From positions 24,588 to 88,587 of the forward strand of contig MU621133.1 in the NCBI GenBank assembly GCA_025399215.1: 64,000 nt of DNA, read 5' to 3'. The DNA is from Globomyces pollinis-pini (taxonomy: Eukaryota; Chytridiomycota; Chytridiomycetes; Rhizophydiales; Globomycetaceae). The stretch's first letter is position 1. Each line of letters begins with the position of its first letter. Below the pieces are notes generated by a model. That model saw only the letters and a list, made by a program, of their open reading frames with translations, ran no database searches and was not told the origin of the DNA. Made by a program: the position numbers and the translations under genes. This document shows, in pieces, positions 39,096-51,853 of the stretch.

Positions 39096-40249
39096 TTAAA
39101 TTATGTAGTAGCAATATAAAACCAGCATCATTAGGCAACTAGTTACGCCAATCAGCAGATATGTAGATAATGAAGGTAATATAACTAGCAAAGTAGAAAA
39201 CACCACAACAATAACAGCCGAGCTAATATAGTACCATTTAGCAACCCACACAGTCTTGATCATACAATATGTTGACATATGCTTACTAACCAAACTAAAG
39301 CATGAATAATGGTTATTGATGAGAGCAAGTTTCGAACATTCCGTTATATTTGATTCCAAAACCCGTAAATCTTTCAAAAGTAGTTGAACAACCAGATGAT
39401 GACCATTTATACATGCGATCGACAATGCATTGTTATTTTCCACCGATGGATTCAATCGATCATCAGTCAAAAGTCGTTTCAATATATTCGTATGTCCAAA
39501 CGTTGCTGAAGCAATTATCCAATTTTCATCAGGTGTTAGAGTGAACATCAAATTTTTGGCATATAATTCATCCAAAATCGAATCTAACCCAAACAAACAA
39601 ACCCAACTGACGACTGAGTTTAAATATAATCGGTATTGTAAAGATTGATTGTACTGGATTGATAATAAATTCACCAAAGTTTCTAAATGATTTCTTGCAG
39701 TGATTATATCCCAAGATTTATCACGGAAACATTCAGCACAAATTCGATTGAGACTTGCAATTAGATTCTGCATGGGTATAGAATTTGGGTTGATTTCTGG
39801 ATCTGTTAATAATAAATGAACAAGTCTTGGTAACGCTCTTTTCACAGATTCATCGAATAACAACTGTTTTTCACTCAAAATGAGTTTTACTGATTTGGAA
39901 TTCTTCAGGATACTTTCAACCAATTCATACTCTTTTGCGATAAATAGTAAAAGCACTCTTTCGGCTGTCATATGTTCCATTAGTAAATTCATACGTTTCG
40001 GTTGAGGTATTCGAGAGGTTGACATTGTTGACACCAGAAATGCTTCCCAAGTTAATGTTGGAACAAGTGGTAGTGATAGCACTTTGTTTGATAGTCTTAA
40101 ATGATGGTATTCGGTTATGGAAAGGTGACTGCTGATGATATGCCATAGTTCAATTGGGATTCGTGATACAATAGATTTACAAAAATGATCCAACACCAAT
40201 ATTTCTATAGCTTTTAATCATTGAATTTTGGATGGATTTTACCTGACAT
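39096..40249 (-). CDS. F-box/ankyrin-repeat protein with C-terminal membrane segments
   Basis: Probable SCF ubiquitin-ligase receptor or membrane adaptor. The first exon is only MSE (ATG at 40247-40249) followed by a 38-base intron (40205-40242); without it no ATG precedes the domain. The F-box is RIPIELWHIISSHLSITEYH. The middle is helical and degenerate. Ankyrin-type units are seen in FGHTNILKRLLTDDRLNPSV and NNALSIACINGHHLVVQLLL. The last ~60 residues form two hydrophobic helices (YYISSAVIVVVFSTLLVIL and LLIGVTSCLMMLVLYCYYII). F-box plus ankyrin is common in amoebae and zoosporic fungi; the membrane hairpin is less so. Target proteins are unknown. Confidence 0.75.
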
Positions 40250-40384
40250 TGGAACAAAAAAGAGTAAGTTTTTTGGTTTATGAAACAACCTAAAACGAAC
40301 TCAAAAATTGTTGATTGATCTCAACACCTTAAACTTGTGGTTTATTTTAAATTAAAATAAAATCAAATTAAATGCAGATAATAA

Positions 40385-41900
40385 TTATTCGTCACCCATA
40401 TCTTGAACAAGCTGTTCACTTTTGGCACGAGCTAGGATGTCAATAACAGAGTATCTTACTATCTTTTGCAACTATAAATTTACCACCTACTTCACAGTCC
40501 TTCAATTCTGATCCAGTGGATACTTTACCGCTTTTACAAATAACACATGAATCTAATTTCACACTACTGTCAAATTTTACTTGAAATACCCATCTTCAAT
40601 ACATGCATAATCCATAATAATTGAATTAGTGATTTTACAATTCTTGCCGATTTGTACATGGTTACCCAGTACAGAACGTTTAATTGAGCATCTTTCCCCA
40701 ATTTTGGAACCATCACCAACCAGGCAATCCGAGCCAATCTGATATAAGTAACACATTGATACCTGTGTTTTTGGATTTATTTCCGCAGTGGTTGGAACAG
40801 GAGCTTGTAAATTTTTAACCACAGTCTTATTTATTTCACAATAACTGCCAATAGTATTTGCTCTTGCAGTAAAACCTTGTTTATGAACAAATGCAGTACA
40901 GACAATCCCTTGTGAATTTTGTGTACCAGAATGTGATAGTAGTCTTGCTTTGTGAAATATATCAGACGGTGTTTCGTTCAAATATTCTTTTGTTGAATAT
41001 ACAATAAAAATACCTTCAATTCCTTCTCTATCGTAAACTAGTTTTCTATGCTGACATTCAATAAGAAGTGGTATTAAATCAGCCTTTACACTAACCAAGT
41101 CTGTGTTTTTGGCAATCAAATTAATAACCCACTTTTTAAAAATATATAAATGTGCGTCTCTTAATTGCGAATATAATCTGACCATTGGGAATCTATGTAA
41201 AGTTTTAAATTCGAGATCGTTACTTTGATAAAATTGATGTTCTAACTTCCAAATCGTCATGTCGTAAATCTGCTTTTGAAACAGTCAAGAGAAGAGTGGA
41301 GGACTTTTCATGAATACCAATAATTTCACCATCTATTGAGTCAATAATTCAACCAATACCATCATTCTTTGACGATTTAGTATCACTTGATTCCAGCATT
41401 GATGCATCATAAAATAGGGCCGTCATAGTTCGATTTTGAGATCTGTGTGCTCTTAGTAATAAATTTGGTGGAATATCGGTGATCAAGTCACAACTTAACA
41501 GTATAAAATCGTTTGTAATATTTGATTTCAAGTGTCTTAATGCATCTGCGGATCCAGAATTTTCAGGAACTTCTAAAACTTGAATTTTCAATGCAGCAGA
41601 TGCATAAACTTCATGGACATATTGACTGATATTATGCCTTGCTTGAGGATAGCAGGCAATGATGACATCTAACATGAATATTGAAACAATTCATACTAGA
41701 AATTTCAGATTTTTCTAGCCATTGCAATGAATAGTAAACCATTGGATGATTTGCAATGGGTAGGAGACCCTTTGGTACATTGGATTCTTCAGTAAGCGGA
41801 TACATTCTATTTCCATATCCCGCAAGAATAATAGCCTGAGTTAGAATCCATTCCGTACCTGGAACTGGCTTTCCATCTTTTCTTCTTCCATACTAAACAT
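40385..41900 (-). CDS. EIF2B3: Translation initiation factor eIF2B subunit gamma
   Basis: Part of the catalytic subcomplex of eIF2B, the GDP/GTP exchange factor for eIF2. The N-terminal nucleotidyltransferase-like fold reads MESQFQ then AIILAGYGNRMYPLTEES across a 23-base intron (41836-41858), followed by VPKGLLPIANHPMVYYSLQW. FILLSCDLITDIPP is the family motif. The C-terminal left-handed beta helix has hexapeptides such as SDCLVGDGSKIGERCSIKRS and LGNHVQIGKNCKITNSIIMD. The end was rebuilt across two more introns to FIVAKDTRAKSEQLVQDMGD-E and TAA at 40385-40387. The start at 41900 (MFSMEEEKMES) has alternative Mets 9 and 24 bases downstream. Confidence 0.92.
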
Positions 41901-42177
41901 TTTGATTTACTTTTTTGATTGGGTTAAAAAATAAAAATGGCGAAACCAGTGAAATGGAATTCAAAGGATAGACTAAGAATGGAAGAGTTTCCCTCTCATC
42001 CAATCTGCTAATATACTCTATTGCATGTGTCTTTATTGCTGTTGATTAAATTGAGACGTGTACTAAACTCATCTCATTAACAGTAGTAACCTACATAATC
42101 CTCACCAAATTTATATTCAAGTATGTAGTCTAATGATGGGCATCCCAATTTCGAGAAGGTTAAATTTTTTAACAATA

Positions 42178-43461
42178 ATGGACAAACAAAAACAATCATC
42201 ACTGGACAAAAATGCTACCTATGAAGAGATCTTCAAATCACAGCATAAGGTCATTGACGATAGACAATTGATCGATGGGGTAAACGAATTACAAGTGTCT
42301 TCAGAGTTTGTATTTCTTCCTGCAGTCGAACAAAAATACCTTGAGCAGTACCAATTAGATTCTACACTCTTGTCAAAACTAACTGCAAAAGTGGAATATT
42401 TGTCTCGTAAAACTAAAGAGATCAAGCAGTTTATCAAGGAGTCAATTTTGCATGAACAACGTGAGTATGAACCATTTGTTATCAAAATACAAGGTAATAA
42501 TAATTACAGACAATCTAATTATAGCATGGTATCGCGGTTGCTCTTGTAGAAAACATTTAAGTTCTATGGGAGTTAAAACATTTAACAAGTCTCGCTTTTA
42601 TCCTGATTTACCATTGGCAATCAGATCTGCAGTTAAAATACAGTCTGTATGGTATGAAACTATTGTTTAAATGAATTAGGCGAGGTGTGAGAACTCGCCA
42701 GCAATTGGGTGATTTTAAAATTCAAATCGTGAAATCACTGACGCAAACGCAACATAAACAACTCAAAGAATTGAATTCAGAAGTATTCGGTCTTAAAAAT
42801 CGTATCTATGAACTTGGTGAGGTATGATTTAGTAATATTTACAAATTAGTCCAGCCAATCAAATACGTCTGAAAGCGAAGTTAAACATTTGTCCTCCAAT
42901 ATTGAAAACCTCAATGAAATGTACAAAATGCAACAGGTTCAAATTGATTTACTTAAAGAGACTGTCCAAGCCCAAAGTGTACAAGTAGAATCTATGAATA
43001 CTGTCATTACCAATCAAGATGCAACTATAAATGATTTGAATGAGAAATTAGTCGAAAAAGATGTTGAACTCAAGAGATTTACTGATGCGTCTCTTTCCCA
43101 GAGGAATGATTTAGATATGCTCAAGGTATGGAATTATCACACTCATTGCAGGCTGAAATGTTGAAAATGAGTGATAACTACCTCTTATTAATGAATCAAT
43201 ACAAATCTCAGCAAGCCTCTTTGATAAAATTGGAGGTATATGTATCACACACAACTAATACTAGAATGACCTGAAAAAACCCACAAAATTAGAGAATGAC
43301 TTAGATATTCATGATACAGTACGTCCATATCTCTTAAAAGTTAGGTTCGACTGACAAAATCACAGTTGCAGACTACTTGTGAAAATGGGGATGATATGAC
43401 GTTAGTACAAACAGCAACCGGTGCTGAAACTGTATCCCATATTGATATGATAGAGCAATAA
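42178..43461 (+). CDS. IQ-motif coiled-coil protein
   Basis: Not assigned to a named family. Two IQ calmodulin-binding motifs are visible once introns are removed: IKIQAWYRGCSCRKHL (joined across a 30-base intron) and AVKIQSVWRGVRTRQQL (joined across a 28-base intron). They are followed by a heptad-like coiled coil (LSSNIENLNEMYKMQQVQID, LKETVQAQSVQVESMNTVIT). The start was taken at the ATG at 42178 (MDKQKQSSLDKNATYEEIFK); in-frame ATGs at 42133/42136 would add 15 residues. Introns near the end are 25-26 bases. The stop TAA at 43459-43461 is only 40 bases from the stop of the convergent Furry gene. A ciliary or centrosomal role is plausible from composition but inferred. Confidence 0.65.
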
Positions 43462-43501
43462 TGTTTTTGAAAATAATATATTGGATTTTTTAAATTAAAC
43501 C

Positions 43502-46500
43502 TTATTGATTAGGTAAATCAAACATCTTGTTTGAGGGATTTATCTTCAATCTATGATGTAACCAATTCCAAGCAGCTCTAAATCATTAATATATACAAGT
43601 TTCTAAATTACCTGACAGAACCTTCAGGAATATCCAACTCTGGTAATGGCTCTACACGACCTTGACTCGCAACATCCAATTCTTTTATAAATGTTTGATT
43701 ATGGTGGTCAAAGGTGCGAAGTACTAAATCGTCACTATCAATAGTAGGGTCTTGAAGAAATGGAATACTTCGTATCAAAGATCTTAAATGTCCAATATCA
43801 CTCAAATTCTGATGTTCCGCCATTGCAATTACCCAAAGTAGCTGTGCCATTTTCAGTCCAAATTGTTTATGATTAGGCGATATCAGAATCAGTTGACCAA
43901 TGTATTGTGCCATATTGTTGGTATACTTATTTAAGAAAAATTTGATGAAATCTGGCATAATCCTGTCGAATATATCTGCACGCGCTTCAGGTGGGATATA
44001 CCTTGATGATTGGAAAATATCAATTATAACGTTTACTCCTTTAAGTATTCCTACAAAGGCCGTTTCATAATACTTTTTCAGAAAGTCTGTCATAAGACGA
44101 ATAATCGAGAAAAACTAATATGAGTGGTAAAATAACTTACGGTAGGTGTTAGCAATGATTGTTCTTCCAATCTAACGAACAACCAAGTGATAAAATAAAG
44201 CAAAAAGTAGAATTCGGATGAAGGATTAGACCCTACTGAATGCCTATCAAATTGCAGATGAAATTGAATCAAGAATTCAATAGCCTTATCTTGACATATC
44301 ATTGACGAATCGAATAAAACTGGAATGAGTAACTGTGGTACATCCAGTCCTTTATCTAATGATTGTCCAACTGCTTCAAATGATTCAAATTCAAATTTAC
44401 TCGTATCAATGTTTCGAATCATAAATAGTAGATTATCAATGGCAAATAAGACTACATTGCCAAAATCTTTGTATGGCAAGTTTAACAAACTAATATTAAT
44501 AGAACAAATATATACCCAACAAATGACCAAAATAAAATTGCGTTATTTTCTAGCATAAAATTATCTTTGAGGCGTAACAATAAGATGGAATGAACTTTGA
44601 GTATAGTGAGGATCATATCTTCCGCATTCGTTCGTAAGTCAAGTTTTCCCTTTGGTAAACCTTCATATCCAGGCTTATCGGTTGTCTTCAGAGACTTGAC
44701 TTCAACTTCAAGTTGTGAAAGTATTGACAATTGATCCAGCAATCTTGGCAGTAAAAGTTCAAAAAATCTTGATGCTAGTTTTTTATTCATCTTTAGAAGA
44801 ACATTGTATCCATTAATCGCATGAGCTGATTCTTCATTGCTCTAGAATATGTTAAAAGTGTGTTCATTACCAAATAACCCTCCACCGCCCACTTCAACAA
44901 CTCATCAATTAGTTCTTCCTGTAAATTCATATTATTGAATTCGAAAATCGGCAGCAATTCGGAAAAAAATTTGTCAATAGGGATTTCTGGTAATGGTAAA
45001 CCGCTTTTTGGAAGCTCATCCTCTTGTGTCCAAGTCACGACTGCATTAGACATTTGCAGCCATCCCAATACTTTTCTAAGATTATTCTGCACAATTGTAA
45101 ATTGAGGATCATCTACTAATTCTGAACTATGCAAAAATGCAATAAACCCATAAATCAAACCATTCAGCAGTGGAGAGACAATACCAGCCTTTAAAGGTCC
45201 GTCTAAATTCATAATAATAAAGTTGAGTAACACTGGAACATGCGAAATAAAACTTTCAAAGTGATGGGTGAGCAGGTTAGAAGTGAGGTATGCAGCACTA
45301 GCACAGTTTGCTTTGTAATCATTACTACTCTCTGGTGCAGTACGTTTTGCCAATGTATGCAACGTCGCAACATATTCTTTAATTGCTGGCAATGATGAAT
45401 GGCTGTAAGGGTGTCCCTGTTGTTCAGTTTTCCATGGAAATGCAGAGGAACTTAAGTGAAAGGCCAGTACAGCGGAAACTAAATCAGACTGGACGGTGGC
45501 TAAACTTGAAGCTAATATCATTGACGTCATTTGAAAAGTCGCAAACTTAGCATTGACCTCCACAATCGCATCTATCAATTCAATTATTTTAAAAATGTAC
45601 CAATTAAAACAGAGCAATTGGCCACTCCAAACTCTGGACTTCGAGCAACTTCAATCCAACAGTTAATTACTTCATCTTTTATCACACCACTTTCAAATGA
45701 TGATTCCATCATGAACCTAAAAAATTCTGTATTTACGACATCCGTCGTGATAGAGTCTAGATTAACAAATTGAAACCATGGGGCCATTAATTCGATGACC
45801 CAAGTTTGCGGTTCTAACAAGACTGTTTTTTGACTGGCTCGTTTCACGCTCCGGGCACATCTTACTGCTTCCCATAAATACGCCCCAGCATCAGACGCAA
45901 AGAGCGTTGAGCAAATAACACAAAGCTCTATAATTTTAGGCTTTAATTGCTGTCCGATTGAACTGTAGAAAACACCATTTAAACTCTTCAAATGTTTTAG
46001 AACATCAAATTGCTCATCAGGATTGAACATTTGAAGCAGTTCCCGAATAAATACCAATGACTTTACTCGTACTTTGATACTGGAGCTCATTAGATTGTAT
46101 AGACCTAGAGTTATTGACTAAGAGTTTACCAAAGAAAAGCAATGATCCTAAGTGTTGCCTAAGGCTAATAGCGTCTTCTCTTCCTATATCTGGATAGATA
46201 AACGAAGGAGAATTTAATTCGGACGGAGTTGCGAGTGGCAATACATGCAATCCTGCTAGATAAGGTTCCGCAAAAGACATTCTTCGACTATTTCCAAAAA
46301 GGTATGTGTGCGGACCATCATCTAACTTTGGTAGGATCTGCTCGAAAATAGCATTTGTAAAAATGAATGGGTCATTGTTACCAAGTCCAGAGTAACCATT
46401 GGCCAGAACGGTACCAAGTGCATCTTCAAAGTTATACAAAAAATCGGTTGTAAAAACATGATATCCATCCGCTTCCATAATAGTCATCCACTGAATCAAG

Positions 46501-49500
46501 CCGCTTGGCAATGGTAATTCAATGAATACACCACCAAAGCTCATTATTTGTTCCATTGCTAAATTAATTTTTGTAAGAAGCTTTGCGCGTAGTTTGGCAA
46601 CTTTCCGTATATCTCCACTTAATTGAATCCCACTAACACTTGGTAGATTCACCCGATTGGGTTGATTGGCCAACGCTACCGTATCCTGCATAACTTCAAA
46701 CCAATCCTTTAACTGCATCACAACTATCAATAAGTATAAAGAATTCTTACTTTTCTGTTGGTGGTCAATTTTCCACAGAATCGGTTCAAAATTTTGTAGT
46801 GGAATCAAATTACCATCAAATCTGGCTTGCCGTCTAAGTCTGCGTCGAACAGCATTCAAACACTCGCAAAGTCGGTAAGTAATAATGCAATGATTGATTG
46901 CTGTTTTGATTCTGATGCTTGGACCATTGATTAAAAATCCCATATCACCAAGTGTAATGGACGTTGCACTCATTAAATCAGAGTAGATTTGTATAATAGT
47001 AGCTGAATTTTCAACTGTATCTTCAAATAACAATTCAAAATGTGGGTACTGTATGATATATCGGAGCATTGCAAATGCGTTATCAATAAATTTTGAGCTG
47101 ATTAACATTGACGAGTTATGCTGAACTTCTGCAAAACTAAAATATTACGATAGGGAAAAATACTTGTGCATCAGCTCTGAGAGGAATATATGAATCACAC
47201 CGCGATGAAGAAAGTAAAAGCTTTTACAAATAACTCCAATTTCCCAGCATTTATCCAGAGTTAAAAGCTAGATAATGAAACAATATCATCTTACGTAAGG
47301 TAGTGACGGTCGAAAGCAACCAAATAGAAGTTTGCCTGATTCGGAAAATACATATGGGCGTTGTTCATAAGGCATTTCAGAAGTAATTGGGACGCCTGCC
47401 AGTGCCATTAGTAATACCATCTGTGATGCATAATGCGCCTGATGCTCCAAGCTTGCATTAGGAGTTTGTTTTTCTATCAAAGGTACCGCAAATTTTCTTA
47501 AATACTTCGCACAATGTCTGGTTGCTTTAAAACGACCATAAATAGCAAATCTTTTCGTCAATTCCCCCAAATAGTATTTGAACAGAATTGTATATTGGCT
47601 TTTACATACATCCACAAACGTTGGTGATTTAATAGCAGATGCTGATTTTGCATTGAGTTTGTACCCAAAAGTATCAGCTTCAAAGAACGCATGAATAGAC
47701 TGTTTTACAATAATTTCTTCTGAATCTAGCAATATAGCCGCAAGTGACATCTTTCCTATTCCTTGCCCAGTGGGTTCAAGGAATTTTTTTTCCAAACAAT
47801 AGAAATCGTAAATGATTGATAAGCAAGTTGTTCTAATTCTCTGATTGGGATGCGCCATGATAACCAGCATGCTTGCGTCTAATTTACATGATACTCTATA
47901 GAATCCTTCTTTATGTACATGAAAATCTTTCTCATAATCCACTTTATCTACCCACAGTTTAATTAGACCCGAGAGAACAGAAATTAAGTTAAATACGCTG
48001 ATATCATCTGAATAAGGGGTACATTTAAAGTAATTAATGAATCCGTTTATCATCCTAACGTTAAACAAGGAAACATATACCCAATTCGTAAATCTGGATG
48101 GTTTTTGAAAATGGCGCATATTGTATTAGCAGCTCTTATAGCAATATCATCTTTAGAATGATTCAAAAATGTACCAATAAACAAATTCCCGCCAATGAAT
48201 TCGGGAGTAGGAACCAGCCTGACTATGATCATCAGTTCATGAAATAGAAGAAGTGCATGCTTTTGCTCCGGTTTCATTTTGATTGCTTGCTTTTTTTTCA
48301 TTCTAACTTTATCTTCCAGTGATGATGTAAGAACAAATTTTGATACATCTTTTCCTTCGTACCCCATTAACTTGAACCATTCAATCAAGGCCTTTGTTAT
48401 CGATTCATCTGATTCGATCGAGTTTGATTCGAATTCGGATGATATTGAGGAAGTGGAACTCGACTTTTTATGTATGTCAACAAGTAGAGATGATCGTCTT
48501 CGACCGGCCCCATTAGACTCCAAAGCAGCACGTGTAGACTTGAGGGCTGTTATAGTATCTTCGCCGTCTTCGAGCAAGTTCTGACTTTGTGATGCATTAG
48601 AGCTTGGTGAAGTGAGTAGTTGAGATGATAGTGATAATTGATTTAATGAACTGTGCAACATTGCCATCATGCCAGTAGACGGCTGAACTTCATGCTTAGC
48701 AGGATTAACTTCTCGTGCCATTGAAATAAGATCCAACACTTTCCCGTTCGTGCCTACTACACTACAGCCTATTTGCGATTCCATGAAGGTGTAAATGGAT
48801 GAAATACTAGGTGTTAACTCATAAGGAAAGTCTTTCAAAACAATGCCGAATTGTGGATCAGATTTTGACGCGGAATATTTGCTAAATCCAGAATCATTAT
48901 CCAAGATTGTTCTCAATGCTCGTAGCCCCAAATAATAGGATTCTGCATTGTTGTCAACTCTTGTAGTGTCAATTAGCTGACTAATTAGTTTTGCTCCAAG
49001 CACAATACTAACTATTAAAGTCAATGAATAACCTATGTGCGGCTATTTGAACCACAATTGCTGCACATGTGTCAAGGTATTCTTCAGGGATTGATTCTTT
49101 TCGCCGTAAAAGTACAATATCCGATATTAGATTCAACCTATTTGATACACTTCCAAAACTTTGTTCATTTGGAAGGCGAGTCAAATAACTGAAATGACGA
49201 CCAGGGACATATGTACCATTTATCACATCTTCAAAATTTTCAATTGTATCCTGGTAGTATCTTCCTCTGAGTAATTGTAAGATACAAGTATATGTATATG
49301 GTTTTAGCTTCATTTTTGGCCACATATCCGAATTTAAATATGAATCAATATGTTCCACAAAAAAATCAATACGAGAATTCACCATTATAATCGTCATTAA
49401 TTGAAGAGTGCTTGGTCGTAATTCTTCGACAGCCAGCCATTTCTTTGCCTTTTTATACAAATTTGAAATCTGAATATCATTGAAACTGACAAGTTTACCT

Positions 49501-50680
49501 CTGTCCAAAGAGTTGTCTCATGATGACTACGTTCACCAGAAACCTGGAGTGGTTGTACAACCCTTTCAAGTGTTTGTATTAATGCAACTTTCACTACAGG
49601 TTTTTTAACCTTTTCTACCAGGTGTGACAAATCTTTAATGTAATCCACAGTGTCTTGAACCATCGAATCACTTTCTGGCTGAAAATTAATAGAAAAACTT
49701 GCATACAAATACGAACAAGTACTTCAATGAAGTTAACATCATGACTAACATTTCATTGGTCGATTTTTTGGCAGATTCGAAGAAACTAAGGATATAACGA
49801 AAAATATCACGACGTCTCCTGTGATTGGTTAGAATTTTTTCAAGAAATACGAATTCTGGCCAATATAAGATACGGTAACGGAACAACGAGTAAATATACT
49901 GTCGAACAATTCCCCTTCCAAATCCAAATTCATTTTCCTAGCTGAAGATAACTGAATGTAATGAAAAATATGTCGAAGAGTTAAATCATATGTTTCCTTT
50001 TTGACAAATTCACTGGTGGATCCTCCAATAGAAATACAGATAACATCCATAACAGCAATAGCAACGGTAGATTTCTATTGTTAATAATAAATCCGAAATC
50101 TGTTACAATTATATCAATGGTATCTTGAGACTTGGCATTGACAATATGTATCTTCTTTGCGATAAATTCCCATCCATATGGAGATTTGAATGAATCAGGT
50201 AATTCATGTGGTAGTAGAATAAGCATTGCTCTTATTAACGAATCATAATATGTCAAGGGAATTCCCTTAACAATATTCATAAAAGCAACATGAAATGGAA
50301 GAGTTAAAATATTCAATGATTTTAACTATAAATAAGCACCAAGTTTTTTACTTTCACGGGAGAATATAAACTAGAATTGATTTCACTGATCAAACTTGAT
50401 TGCCAGGATGTAATAAAGTTCTGCAAGATATCTGACGTGAACTGATCCTCCATTTTCATTAACTGAATCTGCAACACCCCTATTTTAATACGCAATTGTT
50501 CTGATGTATTATAGTTTTTAGAATCCAGTGCATCTTGCTTCATCTTTGACATTTCCTGCAAGTTCTCGCGTAGTTTACTAATATAGACCTAACCATGAAA
50601 CCAGGACAATGACGTACCTGAATAAAATTAGACGTTCTATGATACCAAATTGGCCTCATTTGTAGTGCTATGAATAGCAT
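43502..50680 (-). CDS. Furry/Tao3/MOR2-type cell morphogenesis protein
   Basis: Very large HEAT/ARM-like scaffold of the NDR-kinase (RAM/MOR) pathway controlling polarised growth. Recognisable Furry N-domain features: MYASFSINFQPESDSMVQDT with VKVALIQTLERVVQPL; NLYKKAKKWLAVEELRPSTL; YTYTCILQLLRGRYYQDTIE; and SYYLGLRALRTILDNDSGF. The central and C-terminal regions continue as helical repeats, to PELDIPEGSVR and, after an intron, AAWNWLHHRLKINPSNKMFD-LPNQ and TAA at 43502-43504. The N-terminus (MRPIWYHRTSNFIQ, start at 50680 or 50659) is followed by MSKMKQDALDSKNYNTSEQL, which resembles a UVR-type helical hairpin not usual in the family. A 26-base intron then joins SPVK to LKSLNILTLPFHVAFMNIVK. 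About 20 introns are implied; not all were resolved. Its start faces VAP across 99 bases. Confidence 0.8.
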
Positions 50681-50779
50681 TTTGACTGTACATTTGAGGG
50701 TATGGTGTTTATTTTGTAAATTTTTACAAGCATTTCTTGCGTTTTTCTTCATCAAACGACTTTCTTTAACCCATCAACA
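50681..50779. promoter_or_regulatory. Divergent spacer Furry / VAP
   Basis: At most 99 bases (120 if Furry starts at its second Met) lie between two outward-facing starts, so the two genes very likely share a bidirectional promoter. No element is recognised. Confidence 0.5.
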
Positions 50780-51688
50780 ATGGACGTTCAACCAGAAAAT
50801 GAATTGATTTTTCAAAAGAATTCAAGCACTGCAGCAAAGCAAGTGCTTTTCATCAAGAACAACCATGCCGATGTATCAATTGCTTATAAAGTATCTATCG
50901 TAGTCATCTTAATTATCAGGTGAAAACTACGGCCCCAAAGTTATTTTGTGTCAAGCCAAATTCAGGAAGGCTGGATCCAGGAGAACGTGCAGAAGTTACA
51001 GTTATTTTGCAATCAAAAGAAGCAGTTTTAGACCCTAAACGAAGAGATAAATTCTTAGTTCAATCAATTAAAATCCCTGTGGCTACTTTAAAGTTAGATC
51101 CCGCCTCGATTGCTGTCAAAATCACTGAACTATGGGTTTATTAATCGTTGTATTAATTTTGGGTTAGGTTCAAGCAGAACAAATTAAAAAAGCTTCTCCA
51201 GATGGCTCTTCATCAGAAATTATTGAAGAGAAAAAGTTACGTTGTGTTTACAGTGAAAATGATAGTGAACGATTGGAACGAATTTCAACTGTGATTTCTG
51301 ACAATAGAAGCTCTGTATCTAATTTCCAAGATAGCAACGAAGCTACAAAACCCTTATCACCAACAGTAGGTATTTGATTGTCAACCACTCATATCTAGCA
51401 CAAGCAAATACAAATTCCGTGGCACCTGTAGAGTTGGAAAAGAAAAACAAAGAATTAAATGAACTCAAAGAAAGACTTTCTACACTTCAGGCTGCATGTG
51501 ACGGTTACAAAGCAGAGCTGGAAAGGGTGAATCTATTAAGACAGCGTCGAGCAGATGCTACTGTACCAGCAAATGCCACTACGGCGCACAGCCCAACAAA
51601 AACTAAACCTAAATCACAAGGAATTGCTTTCCAGTCCCTTGCAATCCTGTGTTTGGTATCATTTTTGTTAGGCGCGTGGTTGTTTTAA
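50780..51688 (+). CDS. VAP: VAP/Scs2 ER membrane contact-site protein
   Basis: Tail-anchored ER protein whose MSP domain binds FFAT motifs of lipid-transfer proteins at membrane contact sites. MDVQPENELIFQKNSSTAAK opens the MSP fold; VKTTAPKLFCVKPNSGRLDP with GERAEVTVILQSKEA is the FFAT-binding surface region, and DKFLVQSIKIPVA the next strand. A linker with Ser/Glu residues leads to a coiled coil (LEKKNKELNELKERLSTLQA) and a C-terminal membrane helix (SLAILCLVSFLLGAWLF) ending the protein. Three introns of about 30 bases are present. A polyadenylation-type AATAAA occurs at 51696-51701, just after the stop. Confidence 0.93.
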
Positions 51689-51853
51689 TTTTGACAATAA
51701 AGCGATTTTTACCATTACTAAGCAAGTCATTTATAATTTATCTCTAAGTCAATCTTCAAAAGTTTCCGAAATATTTATCGAAGTAGTGTTGATTTGTTGT
51801 GTAAAAATAAACATTTAAATGCCACAGAATTGTCGTCTCAAAGTCTTCCAAAA

